From DATFNI01 sp963712305 (GTDB taxonomy: Bacteria; Bacteroidota; Rhodothermia; Balneolales; DATFMH01): DNA of 64,000 nucleotides. The stretch is taken from the NCBI GenBank assembly GCA_963712305.1, contig CAVQHI010000001.1:1-64000 (forward strand), given 5' to 3'. Numbering within the stretch: position 1 is the first letter of the stretch; each line of letters opens with the position of its first letter. Under the pieces are notes generated by a model that had not been told where the DNA came from, did not search any database, and worked only from the letters and a program-made list of their open reading frames with translations. The position numbers and the translations under genes were made by a program. Below are positions 41,513 through 50,562 of this stretch, in pieces.

Positions 41513-42235
41513 TCAAAGCATCTTGATTTTAATATCTTTGTACCACACGGCGTGTCCATGATCCTGCAATGCAATATGTCCTTTCTTATAGGCAGCAAAT
41601 CCTTTCCAATCCCTGAACTTGCTGTTGTTGACCAGTTCCTGCCAGTCTTTGTTCCACATCTGGGTTTCAACCACTTTTTTCCCGTTCATCCAGAATGTAA
41701 GATGCCCATTATCAAGTCGTATCCGAACCTTATTCCACTCGCCTGCCGGATTGGCTGTTTGCGGATTGGCAGCGATGATATCATATAGTGATCCGGCCAG
41801 GTGGTTTTCTTTCTTATTATCCTCCGCATTCTTGTTATCAAGTACTTGCATTTCCGGACCTGTCAAATACGTTTCGTGATATTCCGGAGCTTCATGGACA
41901 TCGAAAATGATGCCGCTGTTTCCTTCTTCTGAAATTTTCCATTCGAGACTCAATTCAAAATTCTGATATTCTGCATCTGTAACCAGGTCGCCTCCCTCGG
42001 CATTATTACTGTGATCAAGCCCGATAGCACCATCCCTCACTTTCCATGCCGGAGTCACATCCTTCTTCAGGTAGGTATGCCATCCTTTCAGATTTTTACC
42101 GTTAAACAGCAGATGCCAACCTTCTTTCTTTTCCTGTTTTGATAGAGAGTTGTTCATCCCTTGTGCAATTGCAGATGATAAAATACAACAGACGGTAACA
42201 ACCAGAACAGCAAGAAACACTACCTTTTTATACAT
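41513..42235 (-). CDS. Secreted DUF1080 (3-keto-disaccharide hydrolase family) protein
   Basis: A 240-residue protein with a signal peptide ending SAIAQ. The DUF1080 beta-sandwich has WHLLFNGKNLKGWHTY, WKVRDGAIGLD, FELSLEWKISEEGNSGIIF, GPEMQVLDN and GEWNKVRIRLDNGHLTFWMNG. Family members act on 3-keto sugars, hydrolysing 3-keto-glycosides or hydrating keto-glucals. Exported to the periplasm, it would act on products of the oxidoreductases in this cluster. A second paralogue is at 47378-48142. Confidence 0.88.
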   Translation of the reverse strand: MYKKVVFLAVLVVTVCCILSSAIAQGMNNSLSKQEKKEGWHLLFNGKNLKGWHTYLKKDVTPAWKVRDGAIGLDHSNNAEGGDLVTDAEYQNFELSLEWKISEEGNSGIIFDVHEAPEYHETYLTGPEMQVLDNKNAEDNKKENHLAGSLYDIIAANPQTANPAGEWNKVRIRLDNGHLTFWMNGKKVVETQMWNKDWQELVNNSKFRDWKGFAAYKKGHIALQDHGHAVWYKDIKIKML

Positions 42236-42300
42236 ACTGACTCCTATTTTAAAACATCATGAGATATAATCGGAAAGCCGTATCAGCAAAGCCAGAAATA

Positions 42301-43353
42301 TTAAATCCCGAGAATACGCCTGTTTAGTGATTCATCCGAACCGGCACCGGCAAAATCATCGAATGCTTTTTCGGTAACACGGATAATGTTTTCGCTTATA
42401 AACTGGGCACCTTCACTGGCTCCATCTTCCGGATGTTTCATACAACACTCCCATTCAAGCACGGCCCATCCGTCGAAATTGTGTTGCGTCAACTTGCTGA
42501 AAATCCCTTTGAAATCGACCTGTCCATCGCCGAGCGAGCGGAAACGACCAGGACGATCAATCCAGCTTTGATAACCACCATAAACCCCGCTGCGGCCCGT
42601 AGGATTGAATTCTGCATCTTTAACATGGAACATCCGTATCTTTTCATGATAGATGTCGATGAATTCCAGGTAATCGAGGCACTGCAAAACGAAGTGACTC
42701 GGATCATACAAAATGCACGCTCTGGAATGATTACCGGTAGCCTCAAGAAACCGCTCATAGGTAACGCCATCGTGCAGATCTTCACCGGGATGCAACTCAT
42801 AACACACATCTACATCACATTCATCGAACACGTTTAGAATAGGTATCCAGCGTTTAGCCAGTTCTTCAAAACCCATTTCGACCAAACCGGCTGGTCTCTG
42901 CGGCCAGGGGTACATCGTATGCCACAGCAGAGCACCGCTGAATGAGGCATGGGCATGAATGCCCATATTCTTACTTGCCTGCGCTGCATATTTCAGCTGG
43001 TTAACAGCCCATTCGGTGCGTGCTTTCGGATTTCCATGAACATGTTCAGGCGCGAAACCGTCGAATAATTCATTATAGGCAGGATGAACCGCTACAAGTT
43101 GTCCCTGCAGATGTGTGCTAAGTTCAGTTACCTTAAGGCCGGCATCTCCGGCTATTCCAATTATCTCATCTGCGTACGTTTTACTTTCAGCGGCTTTTGG
43201 GAGATCAATACAGCGGGAATCCCAGGTAGGTATTTGTATACCTTCGTATCCCAGGTCCTTCGCCCATCTGCAGATATTTTTGAGATTATTAAACGGAGAT
43301 TCATCTCCCATAAACTGGGCCAAAAATATCGCCGGACCTTTAATTGTCTTCAT
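42301..43353 (-). CDS. Xylose-isomerase-like TIM barrel, sugar phosphate isomerase/epimerase
   Basis: A 350-residue cytoplasmic protein of the AP-endonuclease-2 superfamily: GYEGIQIPTWDSRCID, KVTELSTHLQGQLV, VDVCYELHPGEDLHDG, ILYDPSHFVLQ, MFHVKDAEFNPTGR and GWAVLEWECC contain the metal-binding Glu, Asp and His residues. Such enzymes isomerise, epimerise or beta-eliminate sugars. Next to a Gfo/Idh/MocA oxidoreductase it is likely the lyase/isomerase acting on the 3-keto product. No SD precedes the ATG; the leader instead contains an 8-bp tandem repeat. Confidence 0.85.
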   Translation of the reverse strand: MKTIKGPAIFLAQFMGDESPFNNLKNICRWAKDLGYEGIQIPTWDSRCIDLPKAAESKTYADEIIGIAGDAGLKVTELSTHLQGQLVAVHPAYNELFDGFAPEHVHGNPKARTEWAVNQLKYAAQASKNMGIHAHASFSGALLWHTMYPWPQRPAGLVEMGFEELAKRWIPILNVFDECDVDVCYELHPGEDLHDGVTYERFLEATGNHSRACILYDPSHFVLQCLDYLEFIDIYHEKIRMFHVKDAEFNPTGRSGVYGGYQSWIDRPGRFRSLGDGQVDFKGIFSKLTQHNFDGWAVLEWECCMKHPEDGASEGAQFISENIIRVTEKAFDDFAGAGSDESLNRRILGI

Positions 43354-43360
43354 AACTTAA

Positions 43361-43416
43361 AAAGTGTTAAAGTATTAAAGTGTTAAAGTGTTAAGGTATT
43401 CACGTGGTAAAGTGTT
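43361..43416. repeat. Tandem repeat of 8-bp unit AAAGTGTT
   Basis: Seven consecutive 8-base units; four are exact AAAGTGTT (43361, 43377, 43385, 43409), two differ at one or two positions (AAAGTATT, AAGGTATT) and one is degenerate (CACGTGGT). They occupy most of the 77-base gap between the oxidoreductase gene and the isomerase start, immediately upstream of that start. Confidence 0.85.
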
Positions 43417-43430
43417 TTCGTAATCAGACG

Positions 43431-44594
43431 TCAGTCACCGACATCGATCCATTTTTGATCACTTTTACCAGATTCAACCGCCTTTTCAATAAACAGCATA
43501 CCTCTTACTCCGTCTTCAACGCCTGGAAAATCGAGCCATTCTGCCGTTGGTTGTTCTCCATTCATCTTAGCTCTGACAGTTAAGGTGAAGTTTCGATACA
43601 GGTTGGCAAAAGCCTCAAGATAACCCTCGGGATGGCCTGATGGTGTGCGAGTATTGTGAAGAGCAAAGCTTGAGAGATATCCGACATTGCCACCTGTTCT
43701 GCGTATCTCAATGGGCCTATCTATCCATCTGATTATAAGTGAATTGGCGTCATCCTGTTTCCATTCAACACCACCTTTTTCACCATAAACGCGGATCTTA
43801 ATACAATTCTCCTCCCCCGCAGCTACTTGCGTTGCAAAAAGAACTCCACTGGCTCCATTTTTAAACTTCAGAAGCATGGATGCATCGTCATCAAGAACTC
43901 GACCCGAAACGACTGCATTAATATCAGCACACAGTTTAGTGATCTTTGAACCGGTAACATATTCAGCAAGGTTAGCAGCGTGGGTACCGATATCACCAAG
44001 TGCACCACCCATTCCACTTCGTTTCGGATCTGTTCTCCAGTCCGCCTGTTTATTTCCGGTCTTTTCAAGGCTTGTGCTCAACCAACCCTGCGGATACTCG
44101 ACATACACTTTGCGTATGGCACCCAGATTTCCACTCGTAACGAGATGACGGGCCTCTTTAACCATGGGATAACCCGTGTAGGTGTGCGTCAGGCAAAAAA
44201 CCAAACCCGTCTCGTCGACGATCTTCTTCAGTTGGCGGGCCTCATCAAGGTCAAATGTCATCGGTTTGTCCAGAACAACATGAAAGCCATGCCCGAGGGC
44301 AAGTTTAGCAGGATCAAAGTGAACGTGATTAGGCGTGACAATCGAGACGAAATCCATCCGCTCCCCTTCCGGAAGCAGACTCTCTTTATCGATCATTTCC
44401 TTATAAGAAGCATAAACGCGATCGGGTGGCAGAAAGAGCTCCTTACCCGTTGCCTTCGACTTTTCAGGCTTACTGCTAAAGGCACCACATACTAATTCGA
44501 TCTGTCCATCCATTAAAGCGGCTATTCGGTGAACTGCTCCTATGAACGCATCAGAACCTCCGCCGATCATACCCATTCGCAATTTTCTATCCAT
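43431..44594 (-). CDS. Gfo/Idh/MocA family oxidoreductase (cytoplasmic)
   Basis: 387 residues from ATG 44594 (a TTG lies one codon upstream). The N-terminal Rossmann fold begins MGMIGGGSDAFIGAVHR; VSIVTPNHVHFDPA and HVVLDKPMTFD carry the conserved Lys of the EKP-type motif; LTHTYTGYPMVKEAR and GGALGDIGTHAANLAEY include the Asp/His of the active site. These enzymes use bound or free NAD to oxidise a sugar hydroxyl, often C3. It lies 12 bases after the MFS transporter gene and before the isomerase gene, so it is probably the oxidising step for the imported sugar. Confidence 0.92.
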   Translation of the reverse strand: MDRKLRMGMIGGGSDAFIGAVHRIAALMDGQIELVCGAFSSKPEKSKATGKELFLPPDRVYASYKEMIDKESLLPEGERMDFVSIVTPNHVHFDPAKLALGHGFHVVLDKPMTFDLDEARQLKKIVDETGLVFCLTHTYTGYPMVKEARHLVTSGNLGAIRKVYVEYPQGWLSTSLEKTGNKQADWRTDPKRSGMGGALGDIGTHAANLAEYVTGSKITKLCADINAVVSGRVLDDDASMLLKFKNGASGVLFATQVAAGEENCIKIRVYGEKGGVEWKQDDANSLIIRWIDRPIEIRRTGGNVGYLSSFALHNTRTPSGHPEGYLEAFANLYRNFTLTVRAKMNGEQPTAEWLDFPGVEDGVRGMLFIEKAVESGKSDQKWIDVGD

Positions 44595-44606
44595 CAATCA
44601 AACCTT

Positions 44607-45848
44607 TTATGCACTTTTGAGTTTTGCCTGCAGTTCTTTTTTAGGCGTTTTACGATAACGAATATATAAGAAGGTAAAGGCGACTATAAGGATCAGCGGT
44701 ATAATTGCCACTGTTTGCAATGTGTCGCGTCCTGCCTGTAATTCGGCGTTTGCAAGATCAAATCCCTGTTTTACGGCCTGTGCTTTGTTATCATCGTACC
44801 AATGCCCCATAATGGGAAGAATAAAGGCTACCGACAACATGCCGGCACCGCCCATGATATTTAATCCAAGAGCTCCTGATTCCGGCACATATTCGGCTAC
44901 AAACCCGAGCATCGTCGGCCAGAAATAACAAACACCGACAGCAAAAACAAAAGCAGCGGCAAACGTAGTATATCCATGGGTCACACTCATCCACATCAGA
45001 CCAATGAAAGCGAAAATTGAGGACAAAAGCAGCACGCCTGGCGGGCTCAGCTTATGTACCACCGGACCGGCAAATGATCGACCAATTGCCATTATGCCAT
45101 TTATAAAAGCAAGGATCAGGATAGCCGAGACACCGACCTGACCCAACAAAGCGTTGATCCACTGCCCCGTACCTAATTCAGTGGATGCCGTCATGAGCAT
45201 GCAAAGCACCATGAAAATAAAGAGGGGACTGACACATGCCTTAAGCATTTCCTTATAGGATACCCCGGAAGTTACGCGTTCTGTTTCCGGAAATCTCAAA
45301 GTGAATACTAGAAAACCGTAAATGAGGGTCGGCAGTATCAGAACAGCCATCAGCCACGGCCAGGTTAGATTGAGACGTTCTATCATCAGGTATGCGACGA
45401 CACCCCCAATAACATTTCCACCCGGGAACCAAACATGAAAACGATTCAGCATCTTGGTCTTTTCTTTTGGATAGATTGTGGCGACCAACGGATTACTCGC
45501 CGCCTCCACACTGCCGTTAGCGATACCAATCAGCAAAGTACCAATGTACAGTGGCCAAAAACTGGCTGAGAAAATGGTAACCACGATCCCGATCATGTGA
45601 CCAATAAACGCTATGTGCATGATGTTTTTCATGCCAATTGCATCAATAAACGGGCCAGCGACAATCTGAGCGAGGGTAAAGCCCCAGAAAGCGGTTCCAG
45701 CAATGAGCCCTAACTGTTCTCCATTAAGCTGATAGGCCGATCCCCAAATGGTCACAATTTCTGCACGAATGGCAAACGTCATCGATGTCACGACAAGAGC
45801 CAGACAGCTTGTGAAAAATAATTTCCTTGAACTGGATTGAGTCTCCAT
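44607..45848 (-). CDS. MFS transporter, probable sugar permease
   Basis: A 413-residue, 12-helix major facilitator protein. TM helices are evident from the start (SCLALVVTSMTFAIRAEIV). GLIAGTAFWGFTLAQIVAGPFIDAIGMKN carries the loop 2-3 region; GIANGSVEAASNPLVATIYP, FHVWFPGGNVIGG and the final helix FLYIRYR complete it. It resembles the FucP/AraE-like group seen with sugar-catabolic genes. As the first gene of the five-gene minus-strand cluster it should import the substrate for the oxidoreductase and isomerase. The sugar cannot be told from the sequence. Confidence 0.85.
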   Translation of the reverse strand: METQSSSRKLFFTSCLALVVTSMTFAIRAEIVTIWGSAYQLNGEQLGLIAGTAFWGFTLAQIVAGPFIDAIGMKNIMHIAFIGHMIGIVVTIFSASFWPLYIGTLLIGIANGSVEAASNPLVATIYPKEKTKMLNRFHVWFPGGNVIGGVVAYLMIERLNLTWPWLMAVLILPTLIYGFLVFTLRFPETERVTSGVSYKEMLKACVSPLFIFMVLCMLMTASTELGTGQWINALLGQVGVSAILILAFINGIMAIGRSFAGPVVHKLSPPGVLLLSSIFAFIGLMWMSVTHGYTTFAAAFVFAVGVCYFWPTMLGFVAEYVPESGALGLNIMGGAGMLSVAFILPIMGHWYDDNKAQAVKQGFDLANAELQAGRDTLQTVAIIPLILIVAFTFLYIRYRKTPKKELQAKLKSA

Positions 45849-46186
45849 ACACGTTTTAATTATGGATGATATGATAACGTAAACAAATATTTACTGTTGG
45901 TAACAGAAACTGCCTGATGCACTATTCGACACATTGGTGGGCACTTTGAGATTTATTAAACTGAATCCTAATCCTCTGATTCGGCCATCCGTAAAGATCC
46001 ACCATCCCGCATATTGCTTTAATCTGACCGTCACAATAATAATTAATTGTTAACGATTCAAATTCTTATGCAACTTTTACAAGTCTTTGTAATTCTCCTT
46101 TCTTTTATTTCACATTGTCATAGATATTACAACCCCAGTTCCCTAATCATTTTGAATATGGAAAACCCATCTGACTTATTCTAAAT
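45849..46186. promoter_or_regulatory. Region upstream of the MFS-led sugar operon
   Basis: 338 AT-rich bases without a gene, between the secreted isomerase-like gene and the MFS start. Presumably carries the promoter of the five-gene operon. No clear operator or hairpin was found. Confidence 0.35.
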
Positions 46187-47035
46187 TTATTTTAAATCAG
46201 CCACCACATTGTTGAAGTAATCCAGACTCTTCCTGATTTCCGGCATATTATTTTCAGGATGACTTTCATATTCGATGGAAAATAACCCTTTGAAATTCTG
46301 TTGTTTTAACTCTGCCATGATTCCCTTCATGTCAATTACACCTGTTCCCCAAACGGTATCCTCAGCCTGGGGACTTATCTCGGAAACATCTTTGATATGA
46401 ATTTCTTTTATATGCCCACTCAATTTCTTAACGCATTCCAGCGGATCCAGTCCGGAACGAACCCAGTGACCGAGATCCGCGCATGAACCGATGTGCGAAC
46501 TTTGTCCCTTTATGGCTGCTAATAATGTATCCGGACTCCAATAATGAGATGGTTGCGGATGGTTATGAATTGCTATGTTAATATCATATTTATCACAAAG
46601 TTGTGATACATAGGACATTTGATCATTGTGTGGCTCGGATGTGATATTTTCGATCCCCATCTCTTTGGCAAAGGCGAATAACGAATCCCACTGGGCCTTT
46701 GAATCAGGTGTGATAACACCATAAGCCATCAGTTTTACGTCATGCTGCTTCAAATAATCCAGGATCTTCTGCCTGTAACCTGCGCTCATATCGTAACTCA
46801 TTTTGCCACCCATGTCACCACCAATATCCTGACCTGGATACGCTTCCAAATAATGCAAACCTAATTGTTGCAGCTTATCAATTGTCTGCAGAAAGGTAAA
46901 CTTTCGAAACGTATAGGCCTGTGCACCCATATCCCAGCCCAGATCGGCAGGCGTTGTTTTCTTTTTTGATGTACCGCATGACATCATGATCAAAGAGATC
47001 AAAATGACAATAGAAGAGTTAATCCATGTTTTCAT
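46187..47035 (-). CDS. Lipoprotein xylose-isomerase-like TIM barrel
   Basis: A 282-residue protein whose signal peptide ends in the lipobox LIMMSC. The mature part is an AP-endonuclease-2/sugar isomerase barrel: LGWDMGAQAYTFRKFTFL, GLHYLEAYPGQ, INIAIHNHPQPSHYW, GSCADLGHWVRSGLD, IHIKDV and FSIEYESHPENN carry metal-ligand positions. An exported member of this otherwise cytoplasmic-type family fits periplasmic processing of keto-sugars together with the secreted DUF1080 proteins and oxidoreductase. Divergent from the second DUF1080 gene. Confidence 0.88.
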   Translation of the reverse strand: MKTWINSSIVILISLIMMSCGTSKKKTTPADLGWDMGAQAYTFRKFTFLQTIDKLQQLGLHYLEAYPGQDIGGDMGGKMSYDMSAGYRQKILDYLKQHDVKLMAYGVITPDSKAQWDSLFAFAKEMGIENITSEPHNDQMSYVSQLCDKYDINIAIHNHPQPSHYWSPDTLLAAIKGQSSHIGSCADLGHWVRSGLDPLECVKKLSGHIKEIHIKDVSEISPQAEDTVWGTGVIDMKGIMAELKQQNFKGLFSIEYESHPENNMPEIRKSLDYFNNVVADLK

Positions 47036-47377
47036 AATATCAAATGGTTAATGAAATGACCCTGTTTAGCTTTTGCTTATTTTAAAACACCAATGTTTGT
47101 GATATTATACTTTCTAAAAATCCAAGGGTCAAAAAATTTTCATCAATGATGCAAATATTATGAGTTCACATTGGAACATTCAGGGCTTTTTGATAGAAGG
47201 GAATCGATTTAACACGTTCTATTTTCACGTTCCTCATTGTTGAATTTAAAATTTAACAAACGCCAAATTAGCCTTACTCAATTATTTTTTTATTATTACT
47301 CCATCTGTGTGTGTTTATCTGTTATTACATCATCTTCCGTGTATGATGTTTTTTATCAACCCTCAAAATGTTTAAAG
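47036..47377. promoter_or_regulatory. Divergent intergenic region between isomerase and DUF1080 genes
   Basis: 342 AT-rich bases that should hold both promoters. An open frame runs through it into the DUF1080 gene from a TTG at 47237, but that part has no signal-peptide character beyond chance. No palindrome stands out. Confidence 0.35.
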
Positions 47378-48142
47378 ATGAAACGTATCGTATTGTTTGC
47401 AGTAATGATAATGACTGTTTATGCAGTTAGTGTTATGGCGCAGGAACCGCCGGAGAATAAACTCATGAAACCCGAAGACACCGAGTATTACAAGCCGGTT
47501 CCAAAGGTTGTAACACCTGGAAAGTCGGAAGCTTCTCCACCCTCTGACGCTATTGTTCTATTTGACGGCAAGAATCTAGATAACTGGGAGAACGCTAAAA
47601 CTGGTGGTCAGGCCGGCTGGACAGTCTCTGATGGGGCAATGACAATAAAGCCTGGAAGTGGTGACATCCGGACCAAACAATCATTTGAGGATTTTCAGCT
47701 TCATATCGAATGGCGCACTCCAAATCCGCCAAAAGGCGAAGGACAGGCCCGGGGAAACAGCGGCGTTTATCTCCAGTCTTTGTACGAGCTTCAGGTTCTG
47801 GACTCCTATAACAGCAAAACTTATGTCAACGGACAGGCAGGAAGCATCTATAAACAATATCCGCCATTAGTAAATGCTTGCAAGCCTCCCGGAGTATGGC
47901 AGTCTTATGACGTGATTTTTAAAGCTCCGCGATTCAATGAGGACGGTACTGTAGAAAGTCCTGCCCGTGTAACGGTATTTCAGAATGGTGTATTGATTCA
48001 GGATAATTCAGAACTCAAGGGAAGAACGTTATATATCGGTCATCCTTATTATGAGAAACATGGTCCCATGCCATTACTGCTTCAGGATCATAATAATCCC
48101 GTAAGCTATCGCAACATCTGGATTCGTCCTCTTTCGGAGTAG
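47378..48142 (+). CDS. Second secreted DUF1080 protein
   Basis: 254 residues from ATG 47378, chosen over the upstream TTG at 47237 because it opens a standard signal peptide (KRIVLFAVMIMTVYAVSVMAQ). The DUF1080 domain has IVLFDGKNLDNWEN, GWTVSDGAMTIKPG, DFQLHIEWRTP, NSGVYLQSLYELQVLD, PPGVWQSYDVIFKAPRF and LLLQDHNNPVSYRNIWIR, closer to the full-length family than the 240-residue paralogue at 41513. The YEVQVLDS-like strand and QDH near the end are typical active-site-side residues. Likely periplasmic keto-sugar hydrolase or hydratase. Confidence 0.9.
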   Translation: MKRIVLFAVMIMTVYAVSVMAQEPPENKLMKPEDTEYYKPVPKVVTPGKSEASPPSDAIVLFDGKNLDNWENAKTGGQAGWTVSDGAMTIKPGSGDIRTKQSFEDFQLHIEWRTPNPPKGEGQARGNSGVYLQSLYELQVLDSYNSKTYVNGQAGSIYKQYPPLVNACKPPGVWQSYDVIFKAPRFNEDGTVESPARVTVFQNGVLIQDNSELKGRTLYIGHPYYEKHGPMPLLLQDHNNPVSYRNIWIRPLSE

Positions 48143-48187
48143 ATGATAGTTGATAGAAATTTAGAAAATGAGGGATTGAGACCTACA

Positions 48188-48222
48188 TGAACCTGCCGAA
48201 TATCCGGCAGGTTCATTTTTTT
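48188..48222. terminator. Terminator after the DUF1080 gene
   Basis: TGAACCTGCCG (48188-48198) pairs with CGGCAGGTTCA (48205-48215), followed by seven Ts on the plus strand. It lies 20 bases before the stop of the convergent oxidoreductase gene. Confidence 0.9.
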
Positions 48223-48242
48223 ACTGAACGAAATCCGGACTA

Positions 48243-49640
48243 TCAGATCGTTTTCATATTCATCGGATCCCACCTGACGATCTTGTTTTCAAAGTAACTG
48301 ATATTTGAAGCCAGTGCCGGTCCGGCTGCTCTCAGGCCAAAAACAGGCCCCTCAACGGTTTCACCATTGCTCCGGATTGCATCAAACCAGTTGGCGAGGT
48401 GATCATAATGCATACTCTCGCCTGTATATCCGTCGGGCGCTTTATAAACCATGTTATCCGGATCCAGCATCCCCGGCTTGATGTCGCCGTATTTCTTGTT
48501 GTACTCTTTTATGAATTCCTTTTGTTCGGCTTCCGAGAATGTTCCAAATGAATTCCATCCTTCATAACCAGGAGCCTTAGGAAATTTATTTTTGGAAAGG
48601 GTCAGAGATGTGAACCCGACCGACATCGCTCCTTCTGAACCGATAAATTTGATTCCAACTTCTTCATTTCCCGAACCATCGGCAAAATTCACATGGAGAC
48701 TCAAATTGAAAGCCGGATGATTTTCTGTCTTGGGATAATCGTACAACCCAAGCATAATATCCGGGACCTCACGGCCATCATTAAAGTATCGAAGTCCACC
48801 AGTAGCATATATTTTCTCGGGGCCAATCGCGCCGGTAACCATGTGAAGCATTGAAAACAGGTGGACAAACAGATCACCAGGAATTCCTGTGCCGTAATCC
48901 CTGTAATTTCTCCATCGGAAAAAACGAACCGGATCAAAAGCTACTTTAGGTGCATCTCCCAAAAACGTATTCCATGCAATTGTCGCCGGTGAAGCATCCG
49001 TTGGAATGGAATACTGCCAGGCTCCCAGGGCACTGTGCCTGTTGACAAACGCCTCGACATAATTGAGATCGCCAATTGCTCCCTCCTTCATTAAATCCCG
49101 TGCTTTTTGAAATACGATAGAACTCACATACTGGCTTCCAACCTGCATCGGCAGTCTTGCCTCTTTATGCGTTTTGATAATCTGATGGCCTTCATTTATG
49201 TGATGAACCATCGGTTTTTCACAATAAACTGGTTTCTTCTTCTTAAGTGCATCAACCGTCACAGTATGATGCCAATGATCGGGTGTGGCAACAATGACGG
49301 CATCAACACTGGGATCCTCAAGCAATTCCCTGTAATCACGCGTTGTTTTAACCTGGCTTCCAAAGGCCTCTTTAGCGTGTTCGAGACGTCCATCATAACA
49401 ATCGGCCACGGATACAAGCTCGATTCCTTCTGTGTGAAGGGCGGCGTGGACATCGCTATGCCCCATGATTCCCATACCCACGCAGGCGATCTGTATTCTA
49501 TCGTTAGCAGGAACCCTGTTTTTTCGTTTGAGAATCTGAAATTTGGTCGGCTTAGGGGAAGCAAATAATTTGGGCCCACTCACAAAAAATGGTACCGCTA
49601 CACCCATCTTCTTAAGAAATTCCTTCCTGTTAAGTTTCAT
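48243..49640 (-). CDS. Exported Gfo/Idh/MocA family oxidoreductase
   Basis: 465 residues from ATG 49640, which has GGAGGG 7 bases upstream; the TTG at 49652 does not. The N-terminus KLNRKEFLKKMGVAVPFF resembles a twin-arginine signal with R-K in place of R-R. The Rossmann domain follows (IQIACVGMGIMGHSDVHA, AVIVATPDHWHHTVTVDAL, VYCEKPMVHH). The C-terminal domain includes WRNYRDYGTGIPGDLFVHLFSM. Tat export would carry a pre-bound NAD cofactor into the periplasm, as in glucose-fructose oxidoreductase and similar enzymes of FCB bacteria. It probably oxidises sugars for the secreted isomerase and DUF1080 proteins. Confidence 0.9.
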   Translation of the reverse strand: MKLNRKEFLKKMGVAVPFFVSGPKLFASPKPTKFQILKRKNRVPANDRIQIACVGMGIMGHSDVHAALHTEGIELVSVADCYDGRLEHAKEAFGSQVKTTRDYRELLEDPSVDAVIVATPDHWHHTVTVDALKKKKPVYCEKPMVHHINEGHQIIKTHKEARLPMQVGSQYVSSIVFQKARDLMKEGAIGDLNYVEAFVNRHSALGAWQYSIPTDASPATIAWNTFLGDAPKVAFDPVRFFRWRNYRDYGTGIPGDLFVHLFSMLHMVTGAIGPEKIYATGGLRYFNDGREVPDIMLGLYDYPKTENHPAFNLSLHVNFADGSGNEEVGIKFIGSEGAMSVGFTSLTLSKNKFPKAPGYEGWNSFGTFSEAEQKEFIKEYNKKYGDIKPGMLDPDNMVYKAPDGYTGESMHYDHLANWFDAIRSNGETVEGPVFGLRAAGPALASNISYFENKIVRWDPMNMKTI

Positions 49641-49924
49641 ATAACCCTCCAATACTTAAAACTCAAAATTAATCCAATTTATAAAACATCGGCTCACAAT
49701 CAATTCGATAACTGATAATAAGTTCTGAATGATACTTATGTGACTTTTGATGCCAAATTGTCTTGATTGCATATAAACGTATAATCCATAAGTATCTCTG
49801 GAATACCAATGAGATTCCAAATTTTAATTTTACTGGGCATAATGTTTTTAATTTAAGTGTGCCTCCAATATATTCCGTGTTTATTACATCGAATTAAGAT
49901 GCTCGAAGAAAAAACAGTCCAGAT

Positions 49925-50557
49925 ATGACAGAACCCACAATCCTACCAGAAAATGTAGGCTGGATTGAAGTTATTTGTGGTGGCATGTTCAGCGGAAAGA
50001 CCGAAGAGCTAATCCGTAGAGCAATGCGGGCACACATTGCTAGTCAAAGAGTGATTATCGTAAAGCCTTCTATAGACAAGCGATATCACGAAGATAATGT
50101 TGTGTCGCACGATTCAAATTATTTACCCGGTATTGTTGCCGATACCGCAGATCAGATTGTTCTGCTTGCCGGCGATGCCAAGGTTATTTGCATCGATGAA
50201 GCCCAGTTTTTCGACAATCGACTCATTGAGGTAACAAATGAATTGGCAAACAGTGGACGCAGAGTCATCATTGCCGGGCTTGATATGGACTATCTTGGAA
50301 GGCCGTTTGAGCCAATGCCGCAATTGATGGCTATTGCAGAATATGTAACTAAACTCCATGCTATTTGTGCAGAGAGCGGTATGATAGCTCATTATTCCCA
50401 ACGTGTTGTCGATAGTAAAGAGCGTGTCCTGCTTGGTGAAAAAGATGCGTATGAACCACGTTCTCGTCTTTGTTTCCGTCCGCCTGTTGACATCAAACGG
50501 GGAAAACCCATCAAACCTCTTCGCCCTAAAACATCTACACAAGAATCTAATAACTGA
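49925..50557 (+). CDS. tdk: Thymidine kinase, zinc site partly lost
   Basis: A 210-residue type II thymidine kinase. The P-loop is GGMFSGKT (19-26), the Walker B/lid segment is CIDEAQFF, and the thymidine-binding C-terminal end has YEPRSRLC. It phosphorylates thymidine with ATP for salvage. Usual family members bind a structural zinc with CxxC and CxxC/H; here the first pair reads C148-A-E-S151 and the second C183-F-R-P186, so two of four ligands are missing. It lies 5 bases upstream of the nucleoside transporter gene, a natural salvage operon. No clear SD before ATG. Confidence 0.93.
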   Translation: MTEPTILPENVGWIEVICGGMFSGKTEELIRRAMRAHIASQRVIIVKPSIDKRYHEDNVVSHDSNYLPGIVADTADQIVLLAGDAKVICIDEAQFFDNRLIEVTNELANSGRRVIIAGLDMDYLGRPFEPMPQLMAIAEYVTKLHAICAESGMIAHYSQRVVDSKERVLLGEKDAYEPRSRLCFRPPVDIKRGKPIKPLRPKTSTQESNN

Positions 50558-50562
50558 CGCTA

